In this document: one piece after another, positions 44,041 through 53,589 of the stretch
Layout of the letters: each line of letters starts with the position of its first letter
Position numbering within the stretch: the stretch's first letter is position 1
Source: Massilia sp. R2A-15
GTDB lineage: Bacteria; Pseudomonadota; Gammaproteobacteria; Burkholderiales; Burkholderiaceae_D
Length of the DNA stretch: 64,000 nt
Reading direction: 5' to 3'
Assembly: GCF_030704305.1 (NCBI RefSeq)
Contig: NZ_CP131935.1
Location: 682,001 to 746,000 of the forward strand
The notes under the pieces: model-generated
The model's database searches: none
Seen by the model: the letters and a program-made list of their open reading frames with translations, nothing else
What the model was told of the DNA's origin: nothing
Made by a program: the position numbers and the translations under genes

Positions 44041-44401
44041 TGGTGGAGGCGGCGGGAATCGAACCCGCGTCCGCAAGCACTACACAGACAGTTCTACATA
44101 CTTAGCACTGCCATTTAATTTAACCGGTACAACGCGGACGTGCACGCTGTGTACAAGCGAGTTACCTATTATTTAGTCGAATACTAAGTAACCCAGTATC
44201 GGACGAGTCCCTGTAAATGACTCTAGAGCTTTTAACGGCCCACCCCAGGGACGAGGTGTTCTAGAGCTAGCAGCAATTAAGCTGCCAGTGCGTACGAGTT
44301 ATCGTTTGCAGTTAAGTTTTTTCTGGGTGTATTTACGAGGTAACCAGCCCTCGGTATGCCCTGCGCTGCTTCGCAACCCACGTCGAAACCAGGTCGCCCC
44401 C
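44041..44401 (-). ncRNA. ssrA: Transfer-messenger RNA
   Basis: A 361 nt tmRNA on the minus strand. The 5' end begins GGGGGCGACCTGGTTTCGAC and the 3' end is GGTTCGATTCCCGCCGCCTC followed by CACCA, giving a 6-bp acceptor stem with one G-U pair and a T-arm. The tag frame resumes at GCA and encodes ANDNSYALAA followed by TAA. It is close to the betaproteobacterial ANDENYALAA form. tmRNA rescues stalled ribosomes and marks products for proteolysis. The 3' half is a common integration target; the export cluster and an orphan ORF lie on that side. Confidence 0.97.
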
Positions 44402-44412
44402 ACAGAACCATC

Positions 44413-44418
44413 ATTGTA
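44413..44418 (-). promoter_or_regulatory. -10 box of the ssrA promoter
   Basis: TACAAT on the minus strand, about 11 bases before the tmRNA 5' end. No good -35 was identified; that region overlaps a strong inverted repeat. Confidence 0.6.
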
Positions 44419-44429
44419 TCCCAATCTTC

Positions 44430-44465
44430 CCCTGCGTGCGGTTCATCCTTGCGCCGCACGCAGGG
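44430..44465. terminator. Perfect 12 bp inverted repeat between the glycine-zipper gene and ssrA
   Basis: CCCTGCGTGCGG, 12 bases, then CCGCACGCAGGG. It lies just after the stop of the glycine-zipper gene on the minus strand and could end its transcription, though there is no T-run. It also covers the expected -35 region of ssrA. Confidence 0.5.
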
Positions 44466-44473
44466 CCGGTCCC

Positions 44474-45025
44474 TTAGCGGTTCTGATTGGCGATCTGGTT
44501 GCCCAGCATGCCGCCGCCGATCGCGCCGGCCACGGTCGCCAGCTTGCGGCCGTTGCCGCTGCCAACCTGGTTGCCGAGCAGGCCGCCGACCACCGCGCCC
44601 ACGCCGATGCCGACGTAGTTCGGTTTGGCAGGCTGCGGCGCCTGCTGCACCGCTGGCGCGCGGTAGTTGTCGTTGTAGTCGTTATGCGCAACCTGCTGGG
44701 TCTGGTGATGCACCACATGGCGCGGCGCGGCGTGCTTGACCGCCGGCGCCTTGTGCACTGGCGCGGGCGCCGGCTCGTCCACGTACAGCTGCTGCGGCTG
44801 GACCGGCTGCGGCGTTGCCGCTGCCAGGTTCATCGGCGCCGCGGCCGGCGTTGCCACCAATGGCGCGGCGGTTGGCAGCGGAGTCTGCTCGGGTGCAACG
44901 GCACCACGCGAGGAGGGCAGCAGGCCGGTGATCGCCGCAGTGCCAGCCACGCTGACGATGATGACGGAGGCGGCTGCCGCTGCCATCAGTGGGTGAATAC
45001 GGGTTGCGGTTTTGATCGATTCCAT
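44474..45025 (-). CDS. Glycine-zipper 2TM domain outer-envelope protein
   Basis: A 183-residue protein with an N-terminal membrane anchor or signal (about 12-36, HPLMAAAAASVIIVSVAGTA). A Pro/Ala/Gln-rich spacer with several His follows, then a C-terminal glycine zipper (about 137-183: GIGVGAVVGGLLGNQVGSGN, VAGAIGGGMLGNQIANQ). Proteins of this kind (relatives of SlyB/Rick_17kDa) insert in the outer membrane or periplasmic face and affect envelope integrity. The function is not known for this one. It stands alone between ssrA and a family A repeat. Confidence 0.85.
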   Translation of the reverse strand: MESIKTATRIHPLMAAAAASVIIVSVAGTAAITGLLPSSRGAVAPEQTPLPTAAPLVATPAAAPMNLAAATPQPVQPQQLYVDEPAPAPVHKAPAVKHAAPRHVVHHQTQQVAHNDYNDNYRAPAVQQAPQPAKPNYVGIGVGAVVGGLLGNQVGSGNGRKLATVAGAIGGGMLGNQIANQNR

Positions 45026-45134
45026 TTTTCTGCTCCTGAGCGTTAAGTTGTGCTGCAGGAACAGATTAACCGCGCGCGCCGCGCCCGGATAGGCGGAAGG
45101 CTGTTTCAGTCGTTACAAGGTGTAAGTACGGACT

Positions 45135-45222
45135 GTCGTACCAGCGAAGGCTGGTACCCATGCTGAAGAAGCCGAAGAGGTCAAGCACGCTCAGTGTGAG
45201 CACCTGCCTGCGCAGGTACGAC
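45135..45222. repeat. REP-like element, family A copy 4 (hybrid arms)
   Basis: The left arm is GTCGTACCAGCGAAGGCTGG and the right arm carries CACCTGCCTGCGCAGGTACGAC (read as CACCTGCCTG then CGCAGGTACGAC). Each arm forms its own hairpin, but the two no longer pair perfectly with each other, as if joined from different subtypes. It lies upstream of the glycine-zipper gene and at the 3' end of gph. Confidence 0.7.
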
Positions 45223-45233
45223 GCGGCGGGGCG

Positions 45234-45929
45234 TCACGCCGCCACGGCGTTTCCCGACAGCGCCAGCAAGGTGTCGAGCAAGGCGCCCGGCGACTCCAGC
45301 AGGAAGTCCGCGCCCCATGTGCCCGGCTCGACGGCGCCGCAGTAGCCCCAGGCGCAAGCGACGGTGACCATCCCCGCGGCGACGCCGGCTTCTACGTCGC
45401 GGAGGTCATCGCCGACATACCAGCAATCCTCAGGCGCCACACCCAGCCGGCGCGCGCCTTCCAGCAGCGGCGCCGGATGCGGTTTCGGATGCGGGGTGGT
45501 GTCGCCCGAAATGATGCAGCCTGCATGCGACAGCCCGATCTGCGGAATCAGCGGGTCCGTGAACCGCGCCGGCTTGTTGGTGACGATGCCCCACGCCATG
45601 CCGGCGCCGGCGATCCCTTCCAGCAGCTCGGCCACGCCGCCAAACAGCGAGCTCTCCACCGCCATCGCCGATTGGTAGCGGTCAAACCACTGCAGCCGCA
45701 GTTCCTCGTAGCCGTCATCGGCCGGCGTCAGCCCGAAAGCGGCGCCGATCATGCCGCGCGCACCCGCCGAAGCGGTCGGGCGCAGCACGTCGTAAGGCGT
45801 CGGCGCCAGCCCGCGCTGGACGCGCAGGAAATTGACGGCCGCCGCCAGGTCCGGCGCGGTGTCGGCCAGCGTGCCGTCGAGGTCGAACAGGATGGCACGC
45901 GGTGCCTGGATTGGGAGTGCGCGATTCAT
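45234..45929 (-). CDS. gph: Phosphoglycolate phosphatase
   Basis: A 231-residue HAD-family phosphatase. Motif I is AILFDLDGTLADTAPDL (nucleophile Asp), motif II GIVTNKP, motif III around HPKPHPAPLLEGARRLG, and motif IV WYVGDDLRDVEAGVAAGM. This matches Gph, which hydrolyses 2-phosphoglycolate from DNA repair or oxygenase side reactions. The gene follows ubiG with a 15 bp gap, the ubiG-gph arrangement common in betaproteobacteria. Confidence 0.93.
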   Translation of the reverse strand: MNRALPIQAPRAILFDLDGTLADTAPDLAAAVNFLRVQRGLAPTPYDVLRPTASAGARGMIGAAFGLTPADDGYEELRLQWFDRYQSAMAVESSLFGGVAELLEGIAGAGMAWGIVTNKPARFTDPLIPQIGLSHAGCIISGDTTPHPKPHPAPLLEGARRLGVAPEDCWYVGDDLRDVEAGVAAGMVTVACAWGYCGAVEPGTWGADFLLESPGALLDTLLALSGNAVAA

Positions 45930-45944
45930 GGAAGTCTTGAAAGG

Positions 45945-46640
45945 TCAAAGCGGCCGGGTGCAGGCCACCATGTAGTTGACGTCGGTGTCGTCGTTGAGCG
46001 AATACAGCTTGGTCAGCGGATTGTAGCCGAGGCCTTTCATCGCATCGAGCTGCAGCCCTGCCTGGCGCACGAACTGCGACAGCTCGGCCGGCGTGATGAA
46101 CTTGGCGTAGTCGTGCGTGCCCTTGGGCAGCATGCGCAGCAGGTATTCGGCGCCGATCACGGCGAACAGGTAGGACTTCGGATTGCGGTTCAGGGTCGAA
46201 AAGAACACGCGGCCGCCCGGCTTGACCAGCTTGGCCGCGGCGCGCACGATCGACGCCGGATCGGGCACATGCTCGAGCATCTCCATGCAGGTGACGACAT
46301 CGTACCGGCCCGCTTCGCGCTCGGCCATGTCCTCTGCCGAAATGAGCTCGTAGCGCATCGCCACGCCCGACTCCAGGCTGTGCAGGTCGGCCACTTTCAG
46401 CGCCTTGTCGGACAGGTCGATCCCGGTCACGTCGGCGCCCTTGCGCGCCATCGATTCGGCCAGGATGCCCCCGCCGCAGCCGATGTCGATCACCTTGCGG
46501 CCGGTCAGCAGCGCACGCGCGTTGATCCATTCGAGGCGCAGCGGATTGATGTCGTGCAGCGGGCGGAATTCGGACGTCGGGTCCCACCAGCGGTGGGCGA
46601 GGTCACTGAATTTTTGGATTTCGTGTTGGTCGGCGTTCAT
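45945..46640 (-). CDS. ubiG: Ubiquinone biosynthesis O-methyltransferase
   Basis: A 231-residue methyltransferase. The start at 46640 gives [20 protein letters not shown], the standard UbiG N-terminus; the longer open frame to 46793 crosses the ompA terminator. Motif I is [16 protein letters not shown], followed by [12 protein letters not shown] and [14 protein letters not shown]. It performs the two O-methylations of ubiquinone synthesis with SAM. It is coupled to gph downstream. OmpA ends upstream with its own terminator. Confidence 0.95.
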   Translation of the reverse strand: MNADQHEIQKFSDLAHRWWDPTSEFRPLHDINPLRLEWINARALLTGRKVIDIGCGGGILAESMARKGADVTGIDLSDKALKVADLHSLESGVAMRYELISAEDMAEREAGRYDVVTCMEMLEHVPDPASIVRAAAKLVKPGGRVFFSTLNRNPKSYLFAVIGAEYLLRMLPKGTHDYAKFITPAELSQFVRQAGLQLDAMKGLGYNPLTKLYSLNDDTDVNYMVACTRPL

Positions 46641-46750
46641 AGGCGGAATAATAACGGGAAATTCAAACGGTGGGCGAACAACTGGCGCGCGAGAGGAGGG
46701 CCGAGCCGCGGCCCCCGGGTTGTCGGCTCCGCGTGCGTCTGCACACACCA

Positions 46751-46776
46751 TAAAAAAACCCCGCCGCAGCGGGGTC
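46751..46776 (-). terminator. Intrinsic terminator after the OmpA-family gene
   Basis: On the minus strand: CCCCGCTGCGGCGGGG stem-loop followed by seven T. Confidence 0.9.
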
Positions 46777-46805
46777 CTTGAAGAGAGCGGCAAGCCGCCC
46801 TGGCA

Positions 46806-47525
46806 TTACTTGTTGCGGGTACCGACGACTTCGATTTCCACGCGGCGGTTCTTGGCGCGGCCGGCGGTGGTCTTGTTGTCAGCGACCGGCTGCTTCTCGC
46901 CCTTGCCTTCGGTGTAGATGCGGTTCGCTTCCACGCCCTTCGACTGCAGGTAGGCCTTGACGGCTTCTGCGCGGCGCACCGACAGCTTCTGGTTGTACGC
47001 ATCGGTACCGATCGAGTCGGTGTGACCGACGGCGATGATCACTTCCAGGTTCATGCCGCTCAGCTTCGACGACAGGTCGTCCAGGCTGGCTTTGCCGGCT
47101 GGCTTCAGCACGGCCTTGTCGAAGTCGAAGAACGCGTCGGCCGAGTAGCTGACTTTTTCCGAAACCGGCACTGGCACTGGAGCCGGTGCTGGCGCCGGCG
47201 CAGGAGCCGGGGCTTCGACGACTGGCGGCGGCGGAGGCGCGACGCACTTGCCGTTTTCCAGCTTCTCAGGAGCCACGCACAGCGGCAGGTCGCAACCTGG
47301 AACGGCATCGGCCGGGGTCCAGTAGCCGGTGCGCCAGCACAGGCCGAACGGGTTGCGGGCGATGACGCCGCGCGCATCCTGCACGTAAGCGCTGTAAGGC
47401 GACGGCGCCTTGATGTCGGTGGTCAGCGGTGCGTATGGCGGCGCGGTCGCGGCCGAGCTCTGCGCAAACGCGCTGCCCGCCAGCGCTGCGGAGGCGGCGA
47501 GGATAAAGGTGGCTAATTTATTCAT
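46806..47525 (-). CDS. OmpA-family outer-membrane protein
   Basis: A 239-residue exported protein. The start at 47525 opens a signal peptide (MNKLATFILAASAALAGSAF, then AQ); the open frame to 47585 is upstream spacer. A short N-terminal region with cysteine pairs (GLCWRTGYW, VPGCDLPLCVAPEKLENGKC) replaces the large OmpA barrel. A Pro/Ala hinge (about 115-140) follows, then the C-terminal OmpA peptidoglycan-binding domain (VIIAVGHTDSIGTDAYNQKL, KGVEANRIYTEGKGEKQPVA). It should tether the outer membrane to peptidoglycan. The small N-terminal part makes it a short OmpA typical of Burkholderiales. Confidence 0.93.
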   Translation of the reverse strand: MNKLATFILAASAALAGSAFAQSSAATAPPYAPLTTDIKAPSPYSAYVQDARGVIARNPFGLCWRTGYWTPADAVPGCDLPLCVAPEKLENGKCVAPPPPPVVEAPAPAPAPAPAPVPVPVSEKVSYSADAFFDFDKAVLKPAGKASLDDLSSKLSGMNLEVIIAVGHTDSIGTDAYNQKLSVRRAEAVKAYLQSKGVEANRIYTEGKGEKQPVADNKTTAGRAKNRRVEIEVVGTRNK

Positions 47526-47892
47526 ATAGTTTTCTTCCTTTCGGGGGTAATTTCCGCAGCAAACTCTGCGCAACTTGGCGTGCATGGTCAGAATACTAAC
47601 ACTTTCTCATGCCTTGCCTGCTCGGATTGCGAAACAGGCAATTGACTTCTCGGCCATTTTGCCACACCAACCGAATTCACACGACGCCCCGCAATTCAAA
47701 CGCGGTCCAATCCGAAACTGACGTTGTTTATTTGCAACATCGTCAGATCCGCCCACGGCCGCGCTTGACAGACCCTTTCCACCCTCTGAATTGGACAAAA
47801 AATCAACAGCGGGGAATTGCGCTAATGCTATAAGCCGCATGGTAAAATCGCCCGCTTGTAACATAACCACAGCCTGAGACCAGTCCCTGCCA
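47526..47892. other. Divergent spacer between ompA and gyrA
   Basis: The 367 bp spacer holds no convincing gene. TTGACA at 47765-47770 and TAAAAT at 47843-47848 are isolated promoter-like words; they are too far apart to form one promoter. The region is less G+C-rich than the flanking genes and should contain promoters for both genes. Confidence 0.5.
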
Positions 47893-50508
47893 ATGGATCA
47901 ATTCGCAAAAGAAACAATCCCTATTTCCCTCGAAGAAGAGATGCGCAAGAGCTATCTCGATTACGCGATGAGCGTGATCGTCGGCCGCGCATTGCCGGAT
48001 GTGCGCGACGGCCTCAAGCCTGTGCACCGCCGCGTATTGTTCGCCATGCACGAGATGAACAACGTCTACAACCGCCCGTACGTCAAGTGCGCGCGCGTGG
48101 TCGGCGAAACCATGGGTAAGTACCACCCGCACGGCGACGCATCGATCTACGACACCCTGGTCCGCATGGCGCAGGACTTCTCGCTGCGTTACACCCTGGT
48201 CGACGGCCAGGGCAACTTCGGCTCGATCGACGGCGACTCCGCCGCGGCGATGCGTTACACCGAGTGCCGCCTCGACAAGATCGCCAGCGAAGTGCTGGCC
48301 GATATCGACAAGGACACCGTCGACTTCCAGCCTAACTACGACGGCAAGGAAAAAGAGCCGACCGTTCTGCCGACCCGCATCCCGAACCTGCTGATCAACG
48401 GCTCCTCGGGTATCGCCGTGGGCATGGCGACGAATATCCCGCCGCACAACATCACCGAAGTGATCAACGGTGCGCTGCACGTGCTGCGCAATCCGGACTG
48501 CTCCATCGACGAGCTGATCGAGATCATCCCGGCGCCGGACTTCCCGACCGCCGGCATCATCTACGGCGTCTCGGGCGTGCGCGACGGCTACCGCACCGGC
48601 CGCGGCCGCGTGGTGATGCGTGCCAAGACCCACTTCGAGGAATACGGCAAGGACGGCGGCCGCATCGCCATCATCGTTGACGAGCTGCCCTACCAGGTCA
48701 ACAAGAAGTCGCTGCTCGAGCGCATCGCAGAAAACGTGCGTGACAAGAAGCTCGAAGGCATCTCCGATATCCGCGACGAGTCCGACAAGTCGGGCATGCG
48801 AGTGGTCATTGAACTCAAGCGCGGCGAAGTGCCGGAAGTGGTGCTCAACAACCTGTACAAGCAGACCCAGCTCCAGGACACCTTCGGCATGAACATGGTC
48901 GCGCTGGTCAACGGCCAGCCGAAGCTGCTGAACCTGAAGCAAATGCTCGAGTGCTTCCTGTCGCACCGCCGCGAAGTGGTCACGCGCCGCACAGTGTTCG
49001 AACTGCGCAAGGCGCGCGAACGCGGCCACATGCTCGAAGGCCTGGCTGTCGCACTGGCCAACATCGACGACTTCATCGCCATCATCAAGGCCGCTCCGAC
49101 GCCGCCGCTCGCCAAGACCGAGCTGATGGCGCGCGGCTGGGACTCGTCGCTGGTGCGCGAGATGCTGGAGCGTACCGAAACCGGCGCCGCCGGCGGCATC
49201 GAGGCCTTCCGCCCTGACCACCTGCCGAAGCACTACGGCATGCAGCCGGACGGGCTGTACAAGCTGTCGGACGAGCAGGCGCAAGAGATCCTGCAGATGC
49301 GCCTGCAGCGCCTGACCGGCCTGGAGCAGGACAAGATCGTCAACGAGTACAAGGACGTCATGTCGCACATCGCGGACCTGCTCGACATCCTGGCCAAGCC
49401 GGCGCGCGTGACGACCATCATCACCGACGAACTGACCGTCATCGTCAACGACTACGGTACCGGCAACAAGGACGCGCGCCGCTCGACCATCGAGATGAAC
49501 GCCACCGACCTCGAAACCGAAGACCTGATCACGCCGCAGGACATGGTGGTGACCCTGTCGCACACCGGCTACATGAAGTCCCAGCCGATCGCCGAGTACC
49601 GCGCCCAGAAGCGCGGCGGCCGCGGCAAGCAGGCCATGGCGACCAAGGAAGAGGACTGGATCGACCAGCTGTTCATCGCCAACACGCACGACTACATGCT
49701 GTGCTTCTCGAACCGCGGCCGGATGTACTGGCTGAAGGTGTGGGAAGTGCCGCAAGGCTCGCGCAACTCGCGCGGCAAGCCGATCGTCAACATGTTCCCG
49801 CTGCAGGACAACGAGAAGATCACGGTCATCCTGCCGCTGTCGGGCGAAAACCGCACCTTCCCTGAAGACCACTTCGTCTTCATGGGCACCTCGCTCGGCA
49901 CCGTCAAGAAGACGCCGCTGAAGGACTTCAGCAACCCGCGCAAGGCCGGCATCATCGCGGTCGACCTCGACGAAGGCGACTTCCTGATCGGCGCCGCGCT
50001 GACCGACGGCGAGCACGACGTGATGCTGTTCTCCGATTCGGGCAAGGCGGTGCGCTTCGATGAAAACGACGTGCGTCCGATGGGCCGTACCGCGCGCGGC
50101 GTGCGCGGCATGAACCTGGAAGAGGGCCAGAACGTGATCGCGCTGCTGGTGGCCGAGAACGAGCAGCAGTCGGTGCTCACGGCAACCGAGAACGGCTTCG
50201 GCAAGCGTACTCCGATCACCGAGTACACCCGCCACGGCCGCGGCACCAAGGGCATGATCGCCATCCAGACCAGCGAGCGCAATGGCAAGGTCGTTGCGGC
50301 CACGCTGGTCGAGCCGAAGGACGAGATCATGCTGATCACGACCGGCGGCGTGCTGATTCGCACCCGCGTGTCCGAGATCCGCGAGATGGGCCGGGCGACC
50401 CAGGGCGTGACCCTGATCGCGGTCGAAGACGGCACCAAGCTGTCGGGCCTCCAGCGCATCGTCGAGACCGACCTGGAAGAACCGGACCTCGAAGCGGCGC
50501 CGGAGTAA
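47893..50508 (+). CDS. gyrA: DNA gyrase subunit A
   Basis: An 871-residue gyrase A. The N-terminal cleavage domain has catalytic Tyr122 in [10 protein letters not shown]. The quinolone-determining stretch reads [17 protein letters not shown] (78-94), so position 83 is Ala and position 87 is Asp. The C-terminal DNA-wrapping domain begins near residue 540 with the GyrA box QKRGGRG (572-578). With GyrB it introduces negative supercoils. It heads the conserved gyrA-serC-pheA block. A terminator follows 10 bp after the stop. Confidence 0.98.
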   Translation: MDQFAKETIPISLEEEMRKSYLDYAMSVIVGRALPDVRDGLKPVHRRVLFAMHEMNNVYNRPYVKCARVVGETMGKYHPHGDASIYDTLVRMAQDFSLRYTLVDGQGNFGSIDGDSAAAMRYTECRLDKIASEVLADIDKDTVDFQPNYDGKEKEPTVLPTRIPNLLINGSSGIAVGMATNIPPHNITEVINGALHVLRNPDCSIDELIEIIPAPDFPTAGIIYGVSGVRDGYRTGRGRVVMRAKTHFEEYGKDGGRIAIIVDELPYQVNKKSLLERIAENVRDKKLEGISDIRDESDKSGMRVVIELKRGEVPEVVLNNLYKQTQLQDTFGMNMVALVNGQPKLLNLKQMLECFLSHRREVVTRRTVFELRKARERGHMLEGLAVALANIDDFIAIIKAAPTPPLAKTELMARGWDSSLVREMLERTETGAAGGIEAFRPDHLPKHYGMQPDGLYKLSDEQAQEILQMRLQRLTGLEQDKIVNEYKDVMSHIADLLDILAKPARVTTIITDELTVIVNDYGTGNKDARRSTIEMNATDLETEDLITPQDMVVTLSHTGYMKSQPIAEYRAQKRGGRGKQAMATKEEDWIDQLFIANTHDYMLCFSNRGRMYWLKVWEVPQGSRNSRGKPIVNMFPLQDNEKITVILPLSGENRTFPEDHFVFMGTSLGTVKKTPLKDFSNPRKAGIIAVDLDEGDFLIGAALTDGEHDVMLFSDSGKAVRFDENDVRPMGRTARGVRGMNLEEGQNVIALLVAENEQQSVLTATENGFGKRTPITEYTRHGRGTKGMIAIQTSERNGKVVAATLVEPKDEIMLITTGGVLIRTRVSEIREMGRATQGVTLIAVEDGTKLSGLQRIVETDLEEPDLEAAPE

Positions 50509-50517
50509 GCGTAGTGC

Positions 50518-50547
50518 AAAGGGGAGGCTGCGGCCTCCCTTTTTTTA
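50518..50547 (+). terminator. Intrinsic terminator after gyrA
   Basis: GGGAGGC and GCCTCCC stem with a 4-base loop, followed by seven T. Confidence 0.88.
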
Positions 50548-50568
50548 TCCAACTCAAAGGGCAACCCA

Positions 50569-51108
50569 ATGAAAAAGATCGTTCTCGCAGCCTGCCTCGC
50601 CCTGTCGTTCGCCGTGCCGTCGGTGTACGCCCAAAAAGCCGCGCCGGTCGATCCGGCCACCGCTGCCGCCGCGCGCGAATTGCTCGAATCGATGAACTAC
50701 CGCGCCACCATGAAAGCGATGATGACGCAGATGCAGCAGAATATGCCGGCCGTGATGCTGCAGGGCGCCACCGCGGCCATCGAAGGCAACCCGAAGCTGA
50801 CCGCGGAGCAGAAGGCCGCCGAAATCAAGAAGGCGCGCGAGGAAATCCCGAAGGCGTCGGCCTCCTTCGGCGCGACGTTTAGCGACCCGGCGCTGATGGA
50901 TGAACTGGCCAACGAAATGGTTCCGCTGTACGCCCGTCATTACACAGTCGACGAACTCCATCAAATGGCCGCGTTTTACCGATCCCCGGTGGGCGTGAAG
51001 ATGATGGCGACCATGCCCGAAGTCATGGGCGAGTCGATGGTGATCAGCCAGAAGGTCATGATGCCGCGGATTAAAGCCGCAATTGCCAAAGTCGTGAAGA
51101 CCCAGTAA
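50569..51108 (+). CDS. Periplasmic DUF2059 protein
   Basis: A 179-residue exported protein with a signal peptide (MKKIVLAACLALSFAVPSVY, then AQ). The C-terminal half contains the DUF2059 pattern: PLYARHYTVDELHQMAAFYR, SPVGVKMMATMPEVM. Proteins of this family are alpha-helical and widespread in proteobacteria; their function is unknown. It lies between gyrA and serC in the conserved block, in the same direction, and appears monocistronic. Confidence 0.88.
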   Translation: MKKIVLAACLALSFAVPSVYAQKAAPVDPATAAAARELLESMNYRATMKAMMTQMQQNMPAVMLQGATAAIEGNPKLTAEQKAAEIKKAREEIPKASASFGATFSDPALMDELANEMVPLYARHYTVDELHQMAAFYRSPVGVKMMATMPEVMGESMVISQKVMMPRIKAAIAKVVKTQ

Positions 51109-51221
51109 TCCGCTGGCGGGCCTTTTTGGGCCTGCTCAGCGAAAAGTCGGCGGACGGGCTACACTTTATGGTCCGTCTTCATCAGGAAGGCTGTGCGAAA
51201 TGCCGCCGGCCCCAAATGAAT

Positions 51222-51314
51222 GTCGTTCCAGCGCAGGCTGGAACCCATGCGCCACTTGAACAGCGCCGATGCCAGATCTGGCATGGTATGGGTTCCAGCC
51301 TTCGCTGGAACGAC
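51222..51314. repeat. REP-like element, family A copy 5
   Basis: A 93 bp element with arms GTCGTTCCAGCGCAGGCTGG and GGTTCCAGCCTTCGCTGGAACGAC (read as GGTTCCAGCC then TTCGCTGGAACGAC). The centre contains an extra palindrome (GATGCCAGATCTGGCATGGT). It lies in the spacer 48 bp before serC. Confidence 0.8.
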
Positions 51315-51362
51315 AGTAATGGGGCGGCGGCCTTGTGTTCATTTTCATCGAGCTGACTTTAC

Positions 51363-52448
51363 GTGACCCATATCTACAACTTCTCCGCCGGCCCCGCCGT
51401 CCTTCCGAAAGAGGTTCTGCAGCAGGCCGCCGCCGAAATGCTGGACTGGCACGGCAGCGGCATGTCGGTGATGGAGATGAGCCACCGCGGTCCCGAATTC
51501 ATCTCCATCTACCAGCAGGCCGTGGCCGACCTGCGCGAACTGCTCGCGGTCCCGGACAACTACAAGATCCTGTTCCTGCAGGGCGGCGGCCTGGCCGAAA
51601 ACGCCATCGTGCCGATGAACCTCGTCGGCCGGGTCGCCCAGCCGGCCACCGTCGATTTCGTCCATACCGGCTCATGGTCCGGTAAGTCCATCAAGGAAGC
51701 CGCGCGCTACGCCAACGTCAACGTGGCCGCAAAGCCCGCCGATGGCTTCACCAGCGTGCCGCCCCAGGAATCGTGGAAGCTCACGCCAGGCGCCGCCTAT
51801 CTGCACCTGTGCACCAACGAGACCATCGACGGCGTCGAATACAATTTCGTGCCGACCGTGCAGGGCGACACCCCGCTCGTGGCCGACATGTCCTCCCACA
51901 TCCTGTCGCGCGTCATCGACGTGTCGAAGTATGGCGTCATCTTCGGCGGCGCCCAGAAGAACATCGGCCCGGCCGGCCTGACCCTGGTGATCGTGCGCGA
52001 AGACCTGCTCGGTCACGCGCTGCCCATCTGCCCGTCCGCATTCGATTGGAAGATCGTCGCGGACCACGACTCCATGTACAACACGCCGCCCACCTACGGC
52101 ATCTACATCGCCGGCTTGGTATTCGCCCACCTGAAAAAAATCGGCGGCGTGGCGGCGATGGAGCGCATCAATATCGAAAAGGCGCGCCTGCTCTACGCCG
52201 CGCTCGACGCCGACGATTTCTACTCGAATCGGGTGGCGGTCGCCGACCGCTCGCGCATGAACATCCCGTTCTTCCTGCGCGACGAATCCCTCAACGACAA
52301 ATTCCTGGCCGGTGCAAAAGCGCGCGGCCTGCTGCAACTGAAGGGCCACAAGTCCGTCGGCGGTATGCGAGCATCGATCTACAACGCGATGCCGATCGAG
52401 GGCGTGCAAGCCCTGGTCGATTATTTGAACGAGTTCGCCGGAAGGTAG
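51363..52448 (+). CDS. serC: Phosphoserine aminotransferase
   Basis: A 361-residue PLP enzyme. The GTG at 51363 is the start and gives [20 protein letters not shown], the standard SerC N-terminus. The PLP Lys is Lys199 in [31 protein letters not shown] closes the protein, as in other SerC. It converts 3-phosphohydroxypyruvate to phosphoserine and also acts in pyridoxine synthesis. pheA starts 48 bp downstream, and the order serC-pheA is conserved in betaproteobacteria. Confidence 0.97.
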   Translation: MTHIYNFSAGPAVLPKEVLQQAAAEMLDWHGSGMSVMEMSHRGPEFISIYQQAVADLRELLAVPDNYKILFLQGGGLAENAIVPMNLVGRVAQPATVDFVHTGSWSGKSIKEAARYANVNVAAKPADGFTSVPPQESWKLTPGAAYLHLCTNETIDGVEYNFVPTVQGDTPLVADMSSHILSRVIDVSKYGVIFGGAQKNIGPAGLTLVIVREDLLGHALPICPSAFDWKIVADHDSMYNTPPTYGIYIAGLVFAHLKKIGGVAAMERINIEKARLLYAALDADDFYSNRVAVADRSRMNIPFFLRDESLNDKFLAGAKARGLLQLKGHKSVGGMRASIYNAMPIEGVQALVDYLNEFAGR

Positions 52449-52496
52449 TCTAATCATAGAGAACCGCGGCTTCAACCGAACCAATAAAAGCAGACG

Positions 52497-53567
52497 ATGA
52501 CAGACAAACTCAAACCATTGCGCGAACAGATCGATGCGATCGACGCGCAGCTTCTCGACCTGCTGAATCGCCGCGCGCGCCTCGCGCAGGACGTCGGCCA
52601 CATCAAGGCCGAGACCAAAGCGCCGGTGTTCCGCCCCGAGCGCGAAGCGCAGGTGCTGCGCGGCGTCGCCGACCGCAATCCCGGGCCGCTGAAGAACGAC
52701 GACGTCCAGACCATCTTCCGCGAGATCATGTCGGCCTGCCGCTCGCTCGAAAAGCGCGTCACCGTCGCCTACCTCGGGCCGGCCGGCACCTTCAGCGAAC
52801 AGGCCGTGTACCAGCAGTTCGGCGGCGCCGTCGACGGCCTGCCGTGCGTGTCGATCGACGAAGTGTTCCGCGCCACCGAAGCCGGCACTGCGGATTTTGG
52901 CGTGGTCCCGGTCGAAAATTCGTCCGAAGGCGCCATCAACCGCACGCTTGACCTCATGCTGGCCACCACCACCATCATCAGCGGCGAAGTCGCCATCCCC
53001 GTGCACCACAGCCTCATGACGAAAACGGGCTCGATGGATGGCGTGAAGGTCGTGTGCGCACATTCGCAGGCGCTGGCGCAGTGCCAGGTCTGGCTGAACC
53101 AGCACTATCCGCAAATCGAACGCCGCGCTGTTGCGTCGAATGCCGAAGCGGCCGTCATGGCCAGCCAGGATCCCACCATCGCGGCCATCGCCAGCGAAAT
53201 GGCGGGCGAGCAGTACAAGCTCGGCGTGGTGCAGGCGCACATCCAGGACGACCCGCACAACCGCACGCGCTTCGCCGTCATCGGCCACCTGCAGACCAAC
53301 CCGTCCGGCGTGGACCAGACCTCGCTGGTGCTGGCGGTCCCCAACAAGGCCGGCGCCGTGTACAACATGCTGGCGCCGCTGGCCACCCACGGCGTGTCGA
53401 TGACCCGTTTCGAGTCGCGCCCGGCGCGCATCGGCACCTGGGAATACTATTTTTATGTCGATATCGAAGGTCACATCTTCGACCCGGCCGTCGCCAAGGC
53501 GATGGAAGAACTGAAGCACAACGCCGCCTTCTTCAAAGTGCTCGGCTCCTACCCGCGCAGCCTCTAA
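52497..53567 (+). CDS. pheA: Bifunctional chorismate mutase / prephenate dehydratase
   Basis: A 356-residue fusion with three parts. The N-terminal AroQ chorismate mutase (about 1-85) starts LKPLREQIDAIDAQLLDLLN and continues NRRARLAQDVGHIKAE. The prephenate dehydratase domain (about 90-270) has VAYLGPAGTFSEQAVYQQF and VVPVENSSEGAINRTLDLM. A C-terminal ACT domain (about 280-350) has the phenylalanine-binding ESRP motif (FESRPARIGTWEYYFYVDIE). It makes phenylpyruvate from chorismate and is expected to be inhibited by phenylalanine through ESRP. hisC follows after 22 bp. Confidence 0.97.
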   Translation: MTDKLKPLREQIDAIDAQLLDLLNRRARLAQDVGHIKAETKAPVFRPEREAQVLRGVADRNPGPLKNDDVQTIFREIMSACRSLEKRVTVAYLGPAGTFSEQAVYQQFGGAVDGLPCVSIDEVFRATEAGTADFGVVPVENSSEGAINRTLDLMLATTTIISGEVAIPVHHSLMTKTGSMDGVKVVCAHSQALAQCQVWLNQHYPQIERRAVASNAEAAVMASQDPTIAAIASEMAGEQYKLGVVQAHIQDDPHNRTRFAVIGHLQTNPSGVDQTSLVLAVPNKAGAVYNMLAPLATHGVSMTRFESRPARIGTWEYYFYVDIEGHIFDPAVAKAMEELKHNAAFFKVLGSYPRSL

Positions 53568-53589
53568 CTTTTTTACAGAGAGTCGTCAC

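Noticed and set aside
44277..44459. A 60-codon frame ending ANDNSYALAA
   Set aside because: Only the last 10 codons are translated, as the tmRNA tag; the rest is tmRNA and upstream sequence.
47803..50235. An 810-codon frame antisense to gyrA
   Set aside because: Shadow of gyrA; the composition (His/Val/Asp/Arg-rich) is typical of a third-frame artefact.
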